A DNA stretch of 64,000 bases from Anaerolineales bacterium (lineage in GTDB: Bacteria; Chloroflexota; Anaerolineae; Anaerolineales; Villigracilaceae), in NCBI GenBank assembly GCA_015075275.1, contig JABTUU010000001.1:248001-312000 (forward strand), given 5' to 3'. The notes beneath the pieces are model-generated. The model saw only the letters and a list, made by a program, of their open reading frames with translations. It made no database searches and was not told the DNA's origin. Each line of letters begins with the position of its first letter. The stretch's first letter is position 1. This document shows positions 55,339 through 64,000 of this stretch, piece by piece. The translations under genes were made by a program, and so were the position numbers.

Positions 55339-56424
55339 ATGAAGTGGCAGTGGAAACTGGGCCGTTTTTTAGGCATTGATGTATATATTCACGTTACGTT
55401 TCTTCTATTGATCGGCTGGGTTGGGTATAGTTACTGGCTCGAACATGGAACGCTCGCTCAAGTATTAAGCGGCGTGTTGTTTATCCTTGCCCTTTTTCTA
55501 TGCGTTGTTTTGCATGAATACGGCCACGCATTGACCGCCCGCAAATATGGGATAAAAACCCGCGACATTACGCTTTACCCTATCGGCGGCGTGGCGCGTT
55601 TGGAGCGTATGCCTGATAAGCCCATTGAAGAATTATGGGTTGCGCTGATGGGACCCGCCGTCAACGTGGTCATTGCTGTGTTGTTGTTCGCGGCTCTCGC
55701 TCCTACGAAGGCTCTAACGACGCTCACCGGCGCGACTATCGCTTCTGGCTCTTTTTTTGCCCGACTGATGATCGTTAATGTGGCGTTGGTGCTCTTCAAC
55801 CTGATCCCCGCTTTCCCTATGGATGGCGGACGCGTCTTACGCGCTCTTCTTGCCATGCGTATGGATTACGTTCATGCGACGCAGGTGGCGGCGAATATCG
55901 GTCAAGGAATCGCCTTTTTGTTTGGATTCATCGGTCTGTTCAGCAATCCGTTTTTGCTGTTCATTGCGTTCTTTGTATATATTGGAGCTTCTCAGGAGGC
56001 CAGTATGGCGCTGATGAAAGATTCGCTTGGCGGGATTCCAGTTACGCGCGCCATGATGACCGATTACAAAACGCTCTCGCCTCGCGATACGCTCGCGCAG
56101 GCGGTCGGATTGATTCTGGCTGGTTCGCAACATGATTTCCCCGTGGTGGACGCGAACGGCGTTGTGATGGGCATCCTTGAACGCGATGCGTTTATCGCTG
56201 CGCTCTCTCAGCATGGACAAAGTGCGCCGGTCGTCAGCGTGATGCGCAAGAACCTGCCCAGCGTTGATTCGCATGATATGGTCGAATCGGCCCTTATGCG
56301 TCTGCAAGAAGCGGGAGCAAAAACACTGCCGGTCGTGCATGCCGGTCAATTTATCGGATTGATCACCGCGGAGAACATCACCGAATTTTTGATGATCCGT
56401 TCGGCGTTAAAGGCGACGACGTAG
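55339..56424 (+). CDS. Site-2 protease-family metalloprotease (M50) with CBS domains
   Basis: Intramembrane zinc protease, 361 residues. The Zn motif is HEYGHAL (HExxH) in the second or third span and the third ligand lies in NLIPAFPMDGGRVLRAL. After six spans come two CBS domains (about 240-355), which usually sense adenine nucleotides. This is the SpoIVFB-like subgroup. GGAGATAGGAA precedes the ATG. The substrate is unknown; an anti-sigma factor is typical. Confidence 0.93.
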   Translation: MKWQWKLGRFLGIDVYIHVTFLLLIGWVGYSYWLEHGTLAQVLSGVLFILALFLCVVLHEYGHALTARKYGIKTRDITLYPIGGVARLERMPDKPIEELWVALMGPAVNVVIAVLLFAALAPTKALTTLTGATIASGSFFARLMIVNVALVLFNLIPAFPMDGGRVLRALLAMRMDYVHATQVAANIGQGIAFLFGFIGLFSNPFLLFIAFFVYIGASQEASMALMKDSLGGIPVTRAMMTDYKTLSPRDTLAQAVGLILAGSQHDFPVVDANGVVMGILERDAFIAALSQHGQSAPVVSVMRKNLPSVDSHDMVESALMRLQEAGAKTLPVVHAGQFIGLITAENITEFLMIRSALKATT

Positions 56425-56434
56425 GCTTCAACGC

Positions 56435-56974
56435 TTATTCTTTCACTTGATACAACAAATTATCTTCCACCTTGTACAACAACGGCGCGACTTGTATTTT
56501 CGGATAGCGTTGCCGTAATCGTTGCGCCTCGCTGATGATGAAATCTATCTCGTTGCCGATCTCGAACATTGGAACGAAATTGGTGAAATGTTGTTCGGCT
56601 AGCTCGCGCTCCCAGCCCGCCCGCTCGATCAAACCTTGAACGAACGCCTCTTTGTTCGACATCAAGTTGACCATCCCGCATTGATCGTGACCGATCAACG
56701 CAATACACTGCGCGCCTCCTACCGCGATAGCGTAGGAAACCTTGAATTCGCTGTAGCGTAAATTCGCTCCGCCTGTGCGGATGATGTACGCGAAATTATC
56801 GGGGATGTGCAAATGCTTGCGGCTATCCATGCACATGCCGATCAGCAGTTGCGCCTGTGCGTAGGGCTCGTGCTCTGCGCCGAGGTTGTGATATTCGAGC
56901 AACGCTCCAATGGGCGTGTTCCTATATTTGAGGAAAATATCATCTCTCACAGAAACGGGGAAGAGGCGATGCAT
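56435..56974 (-). CDS. Beta-class carbonic anhydrase
   Basis: Interconverts CO2 and bicarbonate. The 179-residue protein has the beta-CA Zn site: Cys and the Asp-Arg dyad in GMCMDSRKH, and His plus Cys in GHDQCGM. RTGGAN corresponds to the conserved glycine-rich segment. It is the last gene of an operon, starting 15 bases after the peroxidase fusion gene. Confidence 0.9.
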   Translation of the reverse strand: MHRLFPVSVRDDIFLKYRNTPIGALLEYHNLGAEHEPYAQAQLLIGMCMDSRKHLHIPDNFAYIIRTGGANLRYSEFKVSYAIAVGGAQCIALIGHDQCGMVNLMSNKEAFVQGLIERAGWERELAEQHFTNFVPMFEIGNEIDFIISEAQRLRQRYPKIQVAPLLYKVEDNLLYQVKE

Positions 56975-56989
56975 GAAAAAACGCTCCTC

Positions 56990-59212
56990 TTATCCCGCCG
57001 CCTTAACGATGAAATTGAAGAATCTCCAGTAGAGGTTATACAAAGGTTGGGGCCACGAACTCTTGGGCAAGAAAGGCGGGAAAGACGATGAAACTTTCTC
57101 GTCAAAATAATTGTCTGCGCCGTTGGCGTCCCAAATAATATCGAATCCTTTGCCGAGCATATTCTTCACGAAGGGATTGGCGTCGTAGCCGTTGTTTTCG
57201 TAAAGATTATCATACGCGTATACATGTTCAGGATTCGGGCCTACGTCAATTTCATTGGAGGCGAAGCCGATCGTCAAGTTGAACACAGCCAAGCCGCCCG
57301 ATTTATTGCCGCGGATCGTGTTATTGTACACTTCCACCTCGTCTGCCGCTAAGACAAGGATGCCCGTGCCCGGCGGGATGAGCGATACCGCAGAACCGGG
57401 TTTGCCGAAATTCGCGCCGTTATTGTTCTCAACGACGTTATCGTACACTTTAGTGTACAAAGAAACTTTCGAGGGTAGTTGCGGTAAGAGATCGATGAAA
57501 ATACCGACAGTGTTGTCGCGCGCCACGTTGTTGTATACCTCGCCGTTGACCGTGTTTTCCAATTCAACACCGACCACGTTGCCGTATGTCAGCGTATCGC
57601 GAATGACTACGTTTTCCGACTTGCCGGCGTACACTGCGGCGTCGTTCATCAGCGTCGCCTCAATGCGTTCGATCAGAACATCGGTGCAACGGACAGGATA
57701 CACGCCGTATACGCCGGTATTCTCAATATACATATCGTGTAAATATACGCCGGTCGCGCCTTCGACCAGCACGCCGTTCGAGGTGTAATTTTTTACAGCA
57801 AAATTATACATTTCGAAATTATTGCCTGAAGCAACTACGCCGTCTGAACGAGTTCCTTCGCCGTCAAATACGGGCCATTCTCCCTTAGCGTTGGGAATGC
57901 CGACTAGTGTGACGTCGCTCCAATCGAGCGCCACCGCTTCGCGATAAACCCCATAAGGGACTTCAATCGTATCGCCTGGACCCGAACGATCAATCGCTTG
58001 CTGGATCGTCTCATGCGGCCCTACGCGGACCGTCGTCGGCGTATGCGCCGAAACGCCTGCTCCAGCCGCTTCGATGTTCATCTGTTTTGCAACTTCGCGC
58101 CCCAAGTTGGGAACTTGCTCTACCACCGGCAAGCCCGACGGCACAGATTTGGGAATTTCAGGTATGGCGCTTTCGTCGGTCAATGCATACAAGAACGCGA
58201 TCAGGTCGTTGTGTTCTTGCTCGCTCAACTCGATGGGGATGATATGCCGATCTACTTCTAAACCGAATTCGCTTCCGCCGCCTTTTTCGTAGAACCATAG
58301 CACGTCGTCTAAGGTGGCGAAAGCGCCGTTATGCATGTATGGTCCGCTCAGCGCAATGTTGCGCAACGTAGGTGATTTGAACGCGCCATCTTTCCCATCG
58401 CTGACGACGGCGGCGCGTCCGGCGTCATGTGGAAATCCGTCCAAGTCGGGCGCCCCGGTGACGAAGAAATCATTCGAGCCGAAAGTTGGCGCGGCATGAC
58501 ATTCAAAACAGCGCGTCGCCGCTGAACGGAAGAGATTCAAGCCGCGACGTTGTTGCGCGGTAAGCGCATCGAACTGACCGGCGGCATATTTATCGAAAGG
58601 GCTGTCTTTAGAGATAAGCGTCCGCTCGAATGAAGCGATCGCAGATTGTACGTTTGCCATTGTGATCGCGTCTTTACCGAAGGCTTTTTCGAAAAGTTGA
58701 GCGTATTCGGGGATTGCGCTTAAGCGGGCAACAGTTTCTACGCTGTCTCCAGCCATTTCGTTCTCAGCGTGAAGCGGGACGGACATTTGCGCTTCCAGCG
58801 AGTCGGCGCGACCATCCCAGAAAAGTTTTGATTCATAGCCGGCATTCCAGAGCGTGGGCGTATTACGCGCAAGGCGTTCGCCGTTTGAACCTTGCGCCGT
58901 TTGCAAACCGTCGCTAAAGCCGAGGCTGGGGTTGTGGCAGGTTGCGCAGGAAATATCCTGATTTTTTGAAAGGATTGGGTCGAAGAACAGCAACCGTCCC
59001 AATTGAGTTTTGTCGGGCGTAACGTCGCCATTCAAAGGCGGAAACTCGCGTTGCAGCCCGCTATAAGCGGGAAGCACGCCGCTGGCGCCAGCGCCCCATT
59101 TATCGCGCGAGGGCAGTTTGTCGAAGGGCAGCGGGGCGAATGCGGCGTAGACGATCCCAAAAAGGGCGATCGCTCCTAAGGCTAGCAGGATGCGTTTAAT
59201 CCAGGTTTTCAT
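56990..59212 (-). CDS. Di-heme cytochrome c peroxidase (CcpA/MauG-type) fused to a right-handed beta-helix domain
   Basis: Exported 740-residue protein with an N-terminal signal or anchor segment (residues 5-28). Residues about 45-350 are a bacterial di-heme peroxidase: two heme sites CATCH and CFECH and the GQLGRLLFFDP-like start (QLGRLLFFDPILS). Residues about 395-690 are a parallel beta-helix (Pfam NosD/beta_helix pattern: TIQQAIDRSGPGDTIEVPYGVY, then short repeats rich in NN, YNN, VYNN). The C-terminus has two hydrophobic patches. Such a peroxidase-beta-helix fusion is unusual. The neighbours are a lipoprotein cytochrome c and a membrane Fe-S reductase. Confidence 0.9.
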   Translation of the reverse strand: MKTWIKRILLALGAIALFGIVYAAFAPLPFDKLPSRDKWGAGASGVLPAYSGLQREFPPLNGDVTPDKTQLGRLLFFDPILSKNQDISCATCHNPSLGFSDGLQTAQGSNGERLARNTPTLWNAGYESKLFWDGRADSLEAQMSVPLHAENEMAGDSVETVARLSAIPEYAQLFEKAFGKDAITMANVQSAIASFERTLISKDSPFDKYAAGQFDALTAQQRRGLNLFRSAATRCFECHAAPTFGSNDFFVTGAPDLDGFPHDAGRAAVVSDGKDGAFKSPTLRNIALSGPYMHNGAFATLDDVLWFYEKGGGSEFGLEVDRHIIPIELSEQEHNDLIAFLYALTDESAIPEIPKSVPSGLPVVEQVPNLGREVAKQMNIEAAGAGVSAHTPTTVRVGPHETIQQAIDRSGPGDTIEVPYGVYREAVALDWSDVTLVGIPNAKGEWPVFDGEGTRSDGVVASGNNFEMYNFAVKNYTSNGVLVEGATGVYLHDMYIENTGVYGVYPVRCTDVLIERIEATLMNDAAVYAGKSENVVIRDTLTYGNVVGVELENTVNGEVYNNVARDNTVGIFIDLLPQLPSKVSLYTKVYDNVVENNNGANFGKPGSAVSLIPPGTGILVLAADEVEVYNNTIRGNKSGGLAVFNLTIGFASNEIDVGPNPEHVYAYDNLYENNGYDANPFVKNMLGKGFDIIWDANGADNYFDEKVSSSFPPFLPKSSWPQPLYNLYWRFFNFIVKAAG

Positions 59213-59227
59213 GATTTCTCCAGTGAG

Positions 59228-59602
59228 TTATTTGAGAGTCAATAGAAACGCAACGAGACCTTTGAATTCCTCGCTCGTTAAGTCTTTGGCAAAATTGGTC
59301 GGCATAGTGTCCGGAAATCCTTCCACGATATGAGACTTGGGCGAGAGGATCGATTCTTCAATATATGCCTGTGCGTCGTAGCCAGGAATGCGCGTCGCGG
59401 CGCGAACGGCAATGCCCGCTAATGAGGGACCGATAACCACAGTGTCAGGCGCGAGCGCGTGGCACTGGGCGCAACGTAAGTTGTAAACGGATAGACCGAT
59501 CTGTTCCAGCGATGTGAGCGTAGGCGTCGGCTGCGCGGCGTTTGACGAGCAGGCTGCCAACCATACGGCGGCGACGGACCAGAGCAAGAGTTTAAATTTC
59601 AT
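59228..59602 (-). CDS. Lipoprotein c-type cytochrome (monoheme)
   Basis: A 124-residue monoheme cytochrome. The signal peptide ends at LAAC (lipobox), so it is membrane-tethered. Heme site CAQCH is near residue 45; a likely distal Met is in TMPTNF. It lies 15 bases upstream of the peroxidase gene and four bases after the Fe-S reductase, consistent with electron transfer between them. Confidence 0.92.
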   Translation of the reverse strand: MKFKLLLWSVAAVWLAACSSNAAQPTPTLTSLEQIGLSVYNLRCAQCHALAPDTVVIGPSLAGIAVRAATRIPGYDAQAYIEESILSPKSHIVEGFPDTMPTNFAKDLTSEEFKGLVAFLLTLK

Positions 59603-59606
59603 GTCG

Positions 59607-61589
59607 TTATTTTAATCTCTCGGCAACGATCTCCGCTACGTCTTTCACCTGAATCTCTCCGCCGTCGGCTTTGGAAGCGTCGGTCATCATCAAGAGGCAG
59701 AAGGGACATCCTACTGCAAGGGTGAGGGCGCCAGTGGCTTTCGCTTCTGTGAAGCGCTCGGTATTTACGCGCATCGTTCCTTCCTCTTCTTCTTTCCAAA
59801 TCTGCGCCCCTCCTGCGCCGCAACAAAACGCTTGTTCGGAATGGCGCGGCATTTCAATGGTCGACGCGCCTGCGGAGGTTAATGCGTCGCGCGGCGCGTC
59901 GAAGATGTTGTTGTGCCGCCCCAAATAACATGGGTCGTGAAAGGTCACCGAGAATTGATCTTCATCCACTTCCATGCTGATCTTTCCAGCGCCTACCAGC
60001 TCATTGATTAACTGCGTATGATGGACGACTTCGTATTCGCCGCCGAAAGCGGGGTATTCGTTTTTAAGCACATGCAAGCAATGCGGGCATGTGGCGACGA
60101 TGCGCTTCGGTTTGACTTCGTTGAGGACTTCCACGTTTTGCGAAGCCATCGCGAAGAAGATATCTTCGCGTCCTGCCCGGCGAGCGGGATCACCCGTGCA
60201 AGATTCATGCTTTCCAAGCACGGCAAAGTTGACCCTTGCCGCATTTAGAATTTTTGCGAAGGCTTGCGCCGTTTTTTGCGCACGCGGATCGGTCGCGGGC
60301 GCGCACCCGACCCACCACAAAACGTCAGGCTTGGGATTTTGTTCGATCGTCGGCACGTCGAGTCCTTCCGCCCACTTCAAACGATCCGCTTGCGGAACGT
60401 TCCACGGGTTCGCATTGCGTTCGATCCCTTTGAATGCGTTTTCCAACTCTTTTGGAAACTGACTTTCCATCATTGCCAGATTTCTACGGATGTCGAGGAT
60501 ATCGCGCATCGGTTCGTTTCCGACGGGGCAAATATCCACGCACGCGCCGCAACTGGTGCAAGCCCAGACCGCCTCTTCTGAAATGAGGTTGAGCATTGGC
60601 GCGTCGGTATCGCCGGTTTTCAAGTGATAGCGTTTGTTAATCTCTAGTGCGGCGGGCGAGAGGATCTTTCCTGTATTGTACGCCGGACAGACCTCCTGAC
60701 AACGAAAACATTGAATGCAGGCGTAAGCGTCCATAATCTGTTCCCAGCCAAGATCGCTCATCTTCGCCGCGCCGAACTGTTCGATGGATTGATCGTCGAG
60801 ATCAATGTAGCTTAATTGCCCCATGGATTTCCGTTCGGGCTTTAAGGCGAAATTTAATGGAGCGACAAATAAGTGCATATGTTTTGAATAAGGGAAGTAA
60901 GGCAAGAACGCGAACACTAATCCGAGCGAAATCCAAAACATTAAACGTTCGTCGAAGAGCAGTTGCGTCTGGGGCATATTTTCCCATAACCGCGCTATTG
61001 CCGATGTGAGCGGTTGCCATGCGTCGGATACGCCGTGGCGGGCGAGGTAGAACGACTCGGCTAACACTCGCGCCAGCGTGTGCGTGAAAAATGTGGCGGT
61101 TACGATCGCCGAGTCGATCGTGATTCCGCGACGCGCTCGAGGATCGAGCAGGGTGGTATCGCGCGTGCGAAGCGTCGCGGGGTTAAAGATATAGCGGCGG
61201 ATGGATAAACCGATCATGCTAAGCATCAGCGCGAACGATAGAAATTCCGCCAGGAAGCGAAATAGATCGCCGGGCAAACCCGCCTGATGGAGGACATTGA
61301 TGTTAGCGTAAGCGAAGATCAGTTCATTTAGGTTGACGATCACATAAACAAAGAACCCCCAGCCGATGAACGCGTGTAAGATGCTGACCCATAGCCGGAA
61401 GCGGAATACGGGAGTAAAGAATATATATTTAGAGATCAGTTCGCCGATTCGTTTGGGCGCGAGCGACCAGTCTATTTTTCCCTGACCGCTGGCTATTTGT
61501 CGAGCGATACGCCGCACGCCGTGATAAGTTAGCGCGGCGGAAATAAGCATGAGAACGGCAAAGACGATCTTTTCGATGAAAGTAAGCAT
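59607..61589 (-). CDS. Membrane Fe-S oxidoreductase, ETF:menaquinone reductase-like (HdrBC-type)
   Basis: A 660-residue protein. The N-terminal half has about six transmembrane segments with conserved His residues (nitrate-reductase-gamma-like b-heme domain), then two [4Fe-4S] motifs (CIQCFRCQEVCP, CTSCGACVDICP) and two CCG domains (CPHCLHVL...CYLGRHN...CCGAGG). This domain set matches proteins reported to pass electrons from ETF to menaquinone; etfBA is in the same window. I chose ATG 61589 (GGAG upstream); the frame is open to 61742. It is the first gene of the reductase-cytochrome-peroxidase-CA operon. Confidence 0.88.
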   Translation of the reverse strand: MLTFIEKIVFAVLMLISAALTYHGVRRIARQIASGQGKIDWSLAPKRIGELISKYIFFTPVFRFRLWVSILHAFIGWGFFVYVIVNLNELIFAYANINVLHQAGLPGDLFRFLAEFLSFALMLSMIGLSIRRYIFNPATLRTRDTTLLDPRARRGITIDSAIVTATFFTHTLARVLAESFYLARHGVSDAWQPLTSAIARLWENMPQTQLLFDERLMFWISLGLVFAFLPYFPYSKHMHLFVAPLNFALKPERKSMGQLSYIDLDDQSIEQFGAAKMSDLGWEQIMDAYACIQCFRCQEVCPAYNTGKILSPAALEINKRYHLKTGDTDAPMLNLISEEAVWACTSCGACVDICPVGNEPMRDILDIRRNLAMMESQFPKELENAFKGIERNANPWNVPQADRLKWAEGLDVPTIEQNPKPDVLWWVGCAPATDPRAQKTAQAFAKILNAARVNFAVLGKHESCTGDPARRAGREDIFFAMASQNVEVLNEVKPKRIVATCPHCLHVLKNEYPAFGGEYEVVHHTQLINELVGAGKISMEVDEDQFSVTFHDPCYLGRHNNIFDAPRDALTSAGASTIEMPRHSEQAFCCGAGGAQIWKEEEEGTMRVNTERFTEAKATGALTLAVGCPFCLLMMTDASKADGGEIQVKDVAEIVAERLK

Positions 61590-61674
61590 GAATACTCCAA
61601 CAGTGCCTTTCTCGATTGAAAAAAGGCGAGGACGGTGATATAGGGGCTTTAGTGTAGCACAAAAAACAAGGCGG

Positions 61675-63309
61675 TTATTTGCTGATGTTGTTAACGTATT
61701 TTGAAGCGCTCTCGCACCCGGTCGAAAATTTTGACGAGACATTTTCCCACGTTAAGTCCATCTTCTCGGAGAACGCCGCGTCTAACGCGTCGCCGAGACA
61801 ACCCGGACCTGCGTGATAATTGACCAGCGAGAATTTCCATAGGTCTTCATAGGCAGCCGCATTCCCGGCGGTTCGCCCGGTAACGTTCTTTACGAGTCGC
61901 CCGGCTTGTTCGCAATTTGCTAATAACGTATGCGCAAAGACGCTGATGCTGAAATTTGCGCGATCGAGATCAATGCCCAACGGACAATCATCGCAAATCG
62001 CATTCACCTCATGGATTAATGCAACTCGCGCATATTCTCGACCGCTTTCGTCGAGTCCTAGATAACCGTTGGCGCACGCTTCAGAGTCCATGATGCGCGG
62101 ACAGAATTGATTGAAGAATGGCGGATTCCAAAGCAGCGTGGTGTCCGCTCCATGCTCGGTCAGTTGGCCCAGCCCCACGTCTCTCTTTGAGCCGATGCCA
62201 GGCCAAAACTGACTCTCTTGTGCGAAGAGATTCTTCAGTAGGCTGGCTGGCACGCCGGTATCTTGCGCTGCGCTCAAAATAATGGAGTCGAATTGATTCT
62301 GCCACTGCGCCACCGCTTCGCGCGCTTTACGCAGCCCGCATGCGGAAGCGACGACGCTTTCTTGAAGCAAGCCGTTGTGTGGGCATGAACTGGCGTCTAC
62401 GACTCCGCTGCGAATTAGATTGGCGGCGAGGTAGTTGTACGGCACGTCTGTGCCAAGCGATTCACTTTGCGTAGGCGTGCTTAACCAATTGGGCGGACCG
62501 CCAATGGGCGGCAATGCTTCCCACGCCTGCACGCAGCTTGCGACAGGGACTCCTGCCCATTGGCTGGACAATACGTCCACATACCAAAAGGAACGATCGG
62601 GATTTCCAATATCGGTCGGCGCGACACGGATCAACGCATTGAAAATGGAACTGCTGTCGCCATAACTGGAATACGCCCAGAATTGCAACGTTGAGCCTTC
62701 CTCGGCGCTGGTTGGGAGTTGCAGACGGCAATGGGCGCTGCATTCAAACGATTGATCCTCGTAACGTCCTTCAATGCGCGTAATTTCATGATCAGGAAGC
62801 GGCTCGATTCCTGATAATACTAAAATAGGATTGAGTTCGCAGATGCTGGTGGAAGAAGTGTAAACAGAGTCGCAGTTTTCCAGCGTAATCTGCACGAGAG
62901 GCGGCGGAAGTTTTGTCGCGATTTCTTTTTGCGCTGGCTGGCTGTCAATCAGCATTAGATAGCTGCCTTTGCATAAAGCAGCATCGCGCTCATGGCAAGG
63001 CTTTTGTTGCAGCCAGTTTTGATAATCTTTCTTCTCGCAATTTGAAAATACATCGGCGGAGACCGGTAAACCCTCGTGGTCAATTTTGAGTTCGCAAATT
63101 AATTCATTCGTCCCCCAGCGCGCCATCCACCAAGTGTATTCGGTATATTCGATTGTGGTTACGGAGAATCTATCAGGACCAGGCGGATTGTTCGCGGATG
63201 CATTGACTTCCCGCCCGATGGAAGCAAAACCGGTGTTTGTCATACAGACGAGCAAACTAAAAGCCCCTGACAACGCGCTCCATCTGCGAAAAATCTTGCG
63301 GATGTTCAT
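61675..63309 (-). CDS. Secreted protein with lytic-transglycosylase-like domain
   Basis: A 544-residue exported protein with a signal peptide (residues 1-30). The C-terminal region (about 340-540) resembles SLT-type transglycosylases: SLLKNLFAQESQFWPG supplies the likely catalytic Glu, and DVGLGQLTEHGAD the following conserved stretch. The N-terminal 300 residues are Cys-rich beta sequence without a family I recognise, perhaps disulfide-bonded. Peptidoglycan cleavage is inferred from the Glu motif only. Confidence 0.75.
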   Translation of the reverse strand: MNIRKIFRRWSALSGAFSLLVCMTNTGFASIGREVNASANNPPGPDRFSVTTIEYTEYTWWMARWGTNELICELKIDHEGLPVSADVFSNCEKKDYQNWLQQKPCHERDAALCKGSYLMLIDSQPAQKEIATKLPPPLVQITLENCDSVYTSSTSICELNPILVLSGIEPLPDHEITRIEGRYEDQSFECSAHCRLQLPTSAEEGSTLQFWAYSSYGDSSSIFNALIRVAPTDIGNPDRSFWYVDVLSSQWAGVPVASCVQAWEALPPIGGPPNWLSTPTQSESLGTDVPYNYLAANLIRSGVVDASSCPHNGLLQESVVASACGLRKAREAVAQWQNQFDSIILSAAQDTGVPASLLKNLFAQESQFWPGIGSKRDVGLGQLTEHGADTTLLWNPPFFNQFCPRIMDSEACANGYLGLDESGREYARVALIHEVNAICDDCPLGIDLDRANFSISVFAHTLLANCEQAGRLVKNVTGRTAGNAAAYEDLWKFSLVNYHAGPGCLGDALDAAFSEKMDLTWENVSSKFSTGCESASKYVNNISK

Positions 63310-63355
63310 CGGAAGAGAGTCCGCGTTGATTATAGCGGACTCTCTCGGATAGCGC

Positions 63356-63574
63356 TTATTTTTCCGCGTTCTTTTTTGGCGCGCGTTTTTTATCCATTTT
63401 CAGGTTTTCCGCCTCGGCAGCTTTTTGCAACTCTGTGAGCGTGTCTATGTCTTGCTTGAGGTTGCGGTCGCGGAGATAGAGGCTGGCGACATACGCCGCG
63501 AGGACGAGGAAGGTGATGGCGAACCCGGCGATCATATAGCTGGAGGTATCGGGCGTGACTTCTTGAAAGAACAT
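63356..63574 (-). CDS. ccmD: CcmD-like cytochrome c maturation protein
   Basis: A 72-residue protein with one N-terminal transmembrane segment (about residues 15-35) followed by a charged helix and Lys-rich tail. The single-span AAYVASLYLRDRNL pattern fits CcmD, which stabilises the heme-export complex CcmABC. It begins 29 bases after the ccmC stop, the usual gene order. Confidence 0.75.
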   Translation of the reverse strand: MFFQEVTPDTSSYMIAGFAITFLVLAAYVASLYLRDRNLKQDIDTLTELQKAAEAENLKMDKKRAPKKNAEK

Positions 63575-63603
63575 GTTGATTTCCTTATGCGTTAGTTGAC
63601 GAG

Positions 63604-64000
63604 TTAATACGCTGCGTTAATTTTCATTTCTTCGACTTTTGCTTGCGCTTCGCCAAGACGGATGCGATTCCAGAACAGATCAATGAAGATGACTGTGAAG
63701 GCGAACAGCGCGAAGAAGAACGCTTGCAACATGCCGCCGCTCATGCTGAAGCTGCCTTCCGCTTCTGCGTTTGTGCCGGCGATGACTACTGGATGAATTG
63801 TGCGGAACAATCGAATAGAAAAGAAGGTGATCGGCGCGCTCAAGCCGCCAATGAGCGCGTAAACAGCGCTGAAGTTGGCGCGTTTATTCGGATCGTCTAA
63901 TCCCTGCCGGAGCATGAAATAGGCAATATAGACTAGTTCGACGACTGCCGCGGTTGTGAGGCGCGGATCCCACGTCCACCAGGTATTCCATGCAGGGCGC
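63604..64000 (-). CDS. ccmC: Heme exporter protein CcmC, C-terminal part (cut by window edge)
   Basis: The frame runs off the right end and is complete only at its C-terminus (about 131 residues). The Trp-rich heme-handling motif WNTWWTWDPRLT is near the edge, followed by hydrophobic spans and a His in LFRTIHPVVI, typical of CcmC. With ccmD following, this is a system I cytochrome c maturation cluster, in keeping with the c-type cytochromes encoded at 56990-59602. Confidence 0.93.
   Translation of the reverse strand, partial: RPAWNTWWTWDPRLTTAAVVELVYIAYFMLRQGLDDPNKRANFSAVYALIGGLSAPITFFSIRLFRTIHPVVIAGTNAEAEGSFSMSGGMLQAFFFALFAFTVIFIDLFWNRIRLGEAQAKVEEMKINAAY

Overview
The window looks like a chromosomal segment of a Chloroflexota bacterium, most likely an Anaerolineae-type lineage. 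This is inferred from gene content, not from a marker tree: an isopentenyl phosphate kinase, several secreted threonine/proline-rich proteins with NBR1-like Ig domains, a membrane Fe-S protein of the ETF:menaquinone reductase type next to etfAB, a non-pyrrolysine MttB-family methyltransferase, and a single-gene chelatase. It is mostly housekeeping DNA with many small interspersed repeats. I see no prophage, CRISPR array or large island.

Layout: 1-3528 holds pyruvate:ferredoxin oxidoreductase, cut by the left edge. 3727-7842 is a phenylalanine T-box controlling pheS-pheT. 7898-11453 has a small membrane protein, two lipoproteins behind lysine 2,3-aminomutase, and a small GNAT acetyltransferase. 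11514-12560 holds two serine tRNAs, a decayed amidase and an IS remnant. 12565-20797 carries a membrane glycosyltransferase, a long-form formate-THF ligase, isopentenyl phosphate kinase, a thioesterase and a chelatase gene whose ATPase and VWA halves are joined by an apparent -1 frameshift. 21006-31600 carries an S1-domain protein, dipeptidase, lgt, rho, a LysM/M23 peptidase, birA, gyrA and tRNA-Leu. 31789-40880 has etfBA, an ECF sigma factor, a two-component pair, a 941-residue secreted multidomain protein and dinB. 40912-43616 is a heme-copper oxidoreductase operon. 44065-48597 has a double-length ThyX-like protein and a methyltransferase/corrinoid/GntR cluster. 48678-53939 has nadD, ligA, a REP-associated transposase with its palindromes, and a SulP transporter. 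54015-64000 holds an alpha-oxoamine synthase, a site-2 protease, an operon of Fe-S reductase, cytochrome c, di-heme peroxidase/beta-helix fusion and carbonic anhydrase, a transglycosylase-like protein, and ccmD plus a partial ccmC.

Physiology suggested: PFOR, ETF and the ETF:quinone reductase-like protein feed low-potential and flavin-linked electrons to a menaquinone pool. Formate-THF ligase and the methyltransferase/corrinoid pair feed one-carbon units to folate. The heme-copper operon, c-type cytochromes and cytochrome c maturation genes indicate respiration with O2 or NO.

Most unusual points: (1) degenerate 7-nt-period repeats occur between genes and also in frame inside pheT, ligA (twice), thyX and probably sulP; (2) the chelatase frameshift at an A9 run; (3) a B-type-like oxidase subunit I in which the expected active-site Tyr aligns with Asn; (4) five genes whose -10 box lies 6-7 nt before the ATG, including overlapping divergent promoters for nadD and ligA; (5) a transposase flanked by REP-like palindromes; (6) a palindromic repeat present both inside the T-box leader and inside the pheT reading frame.
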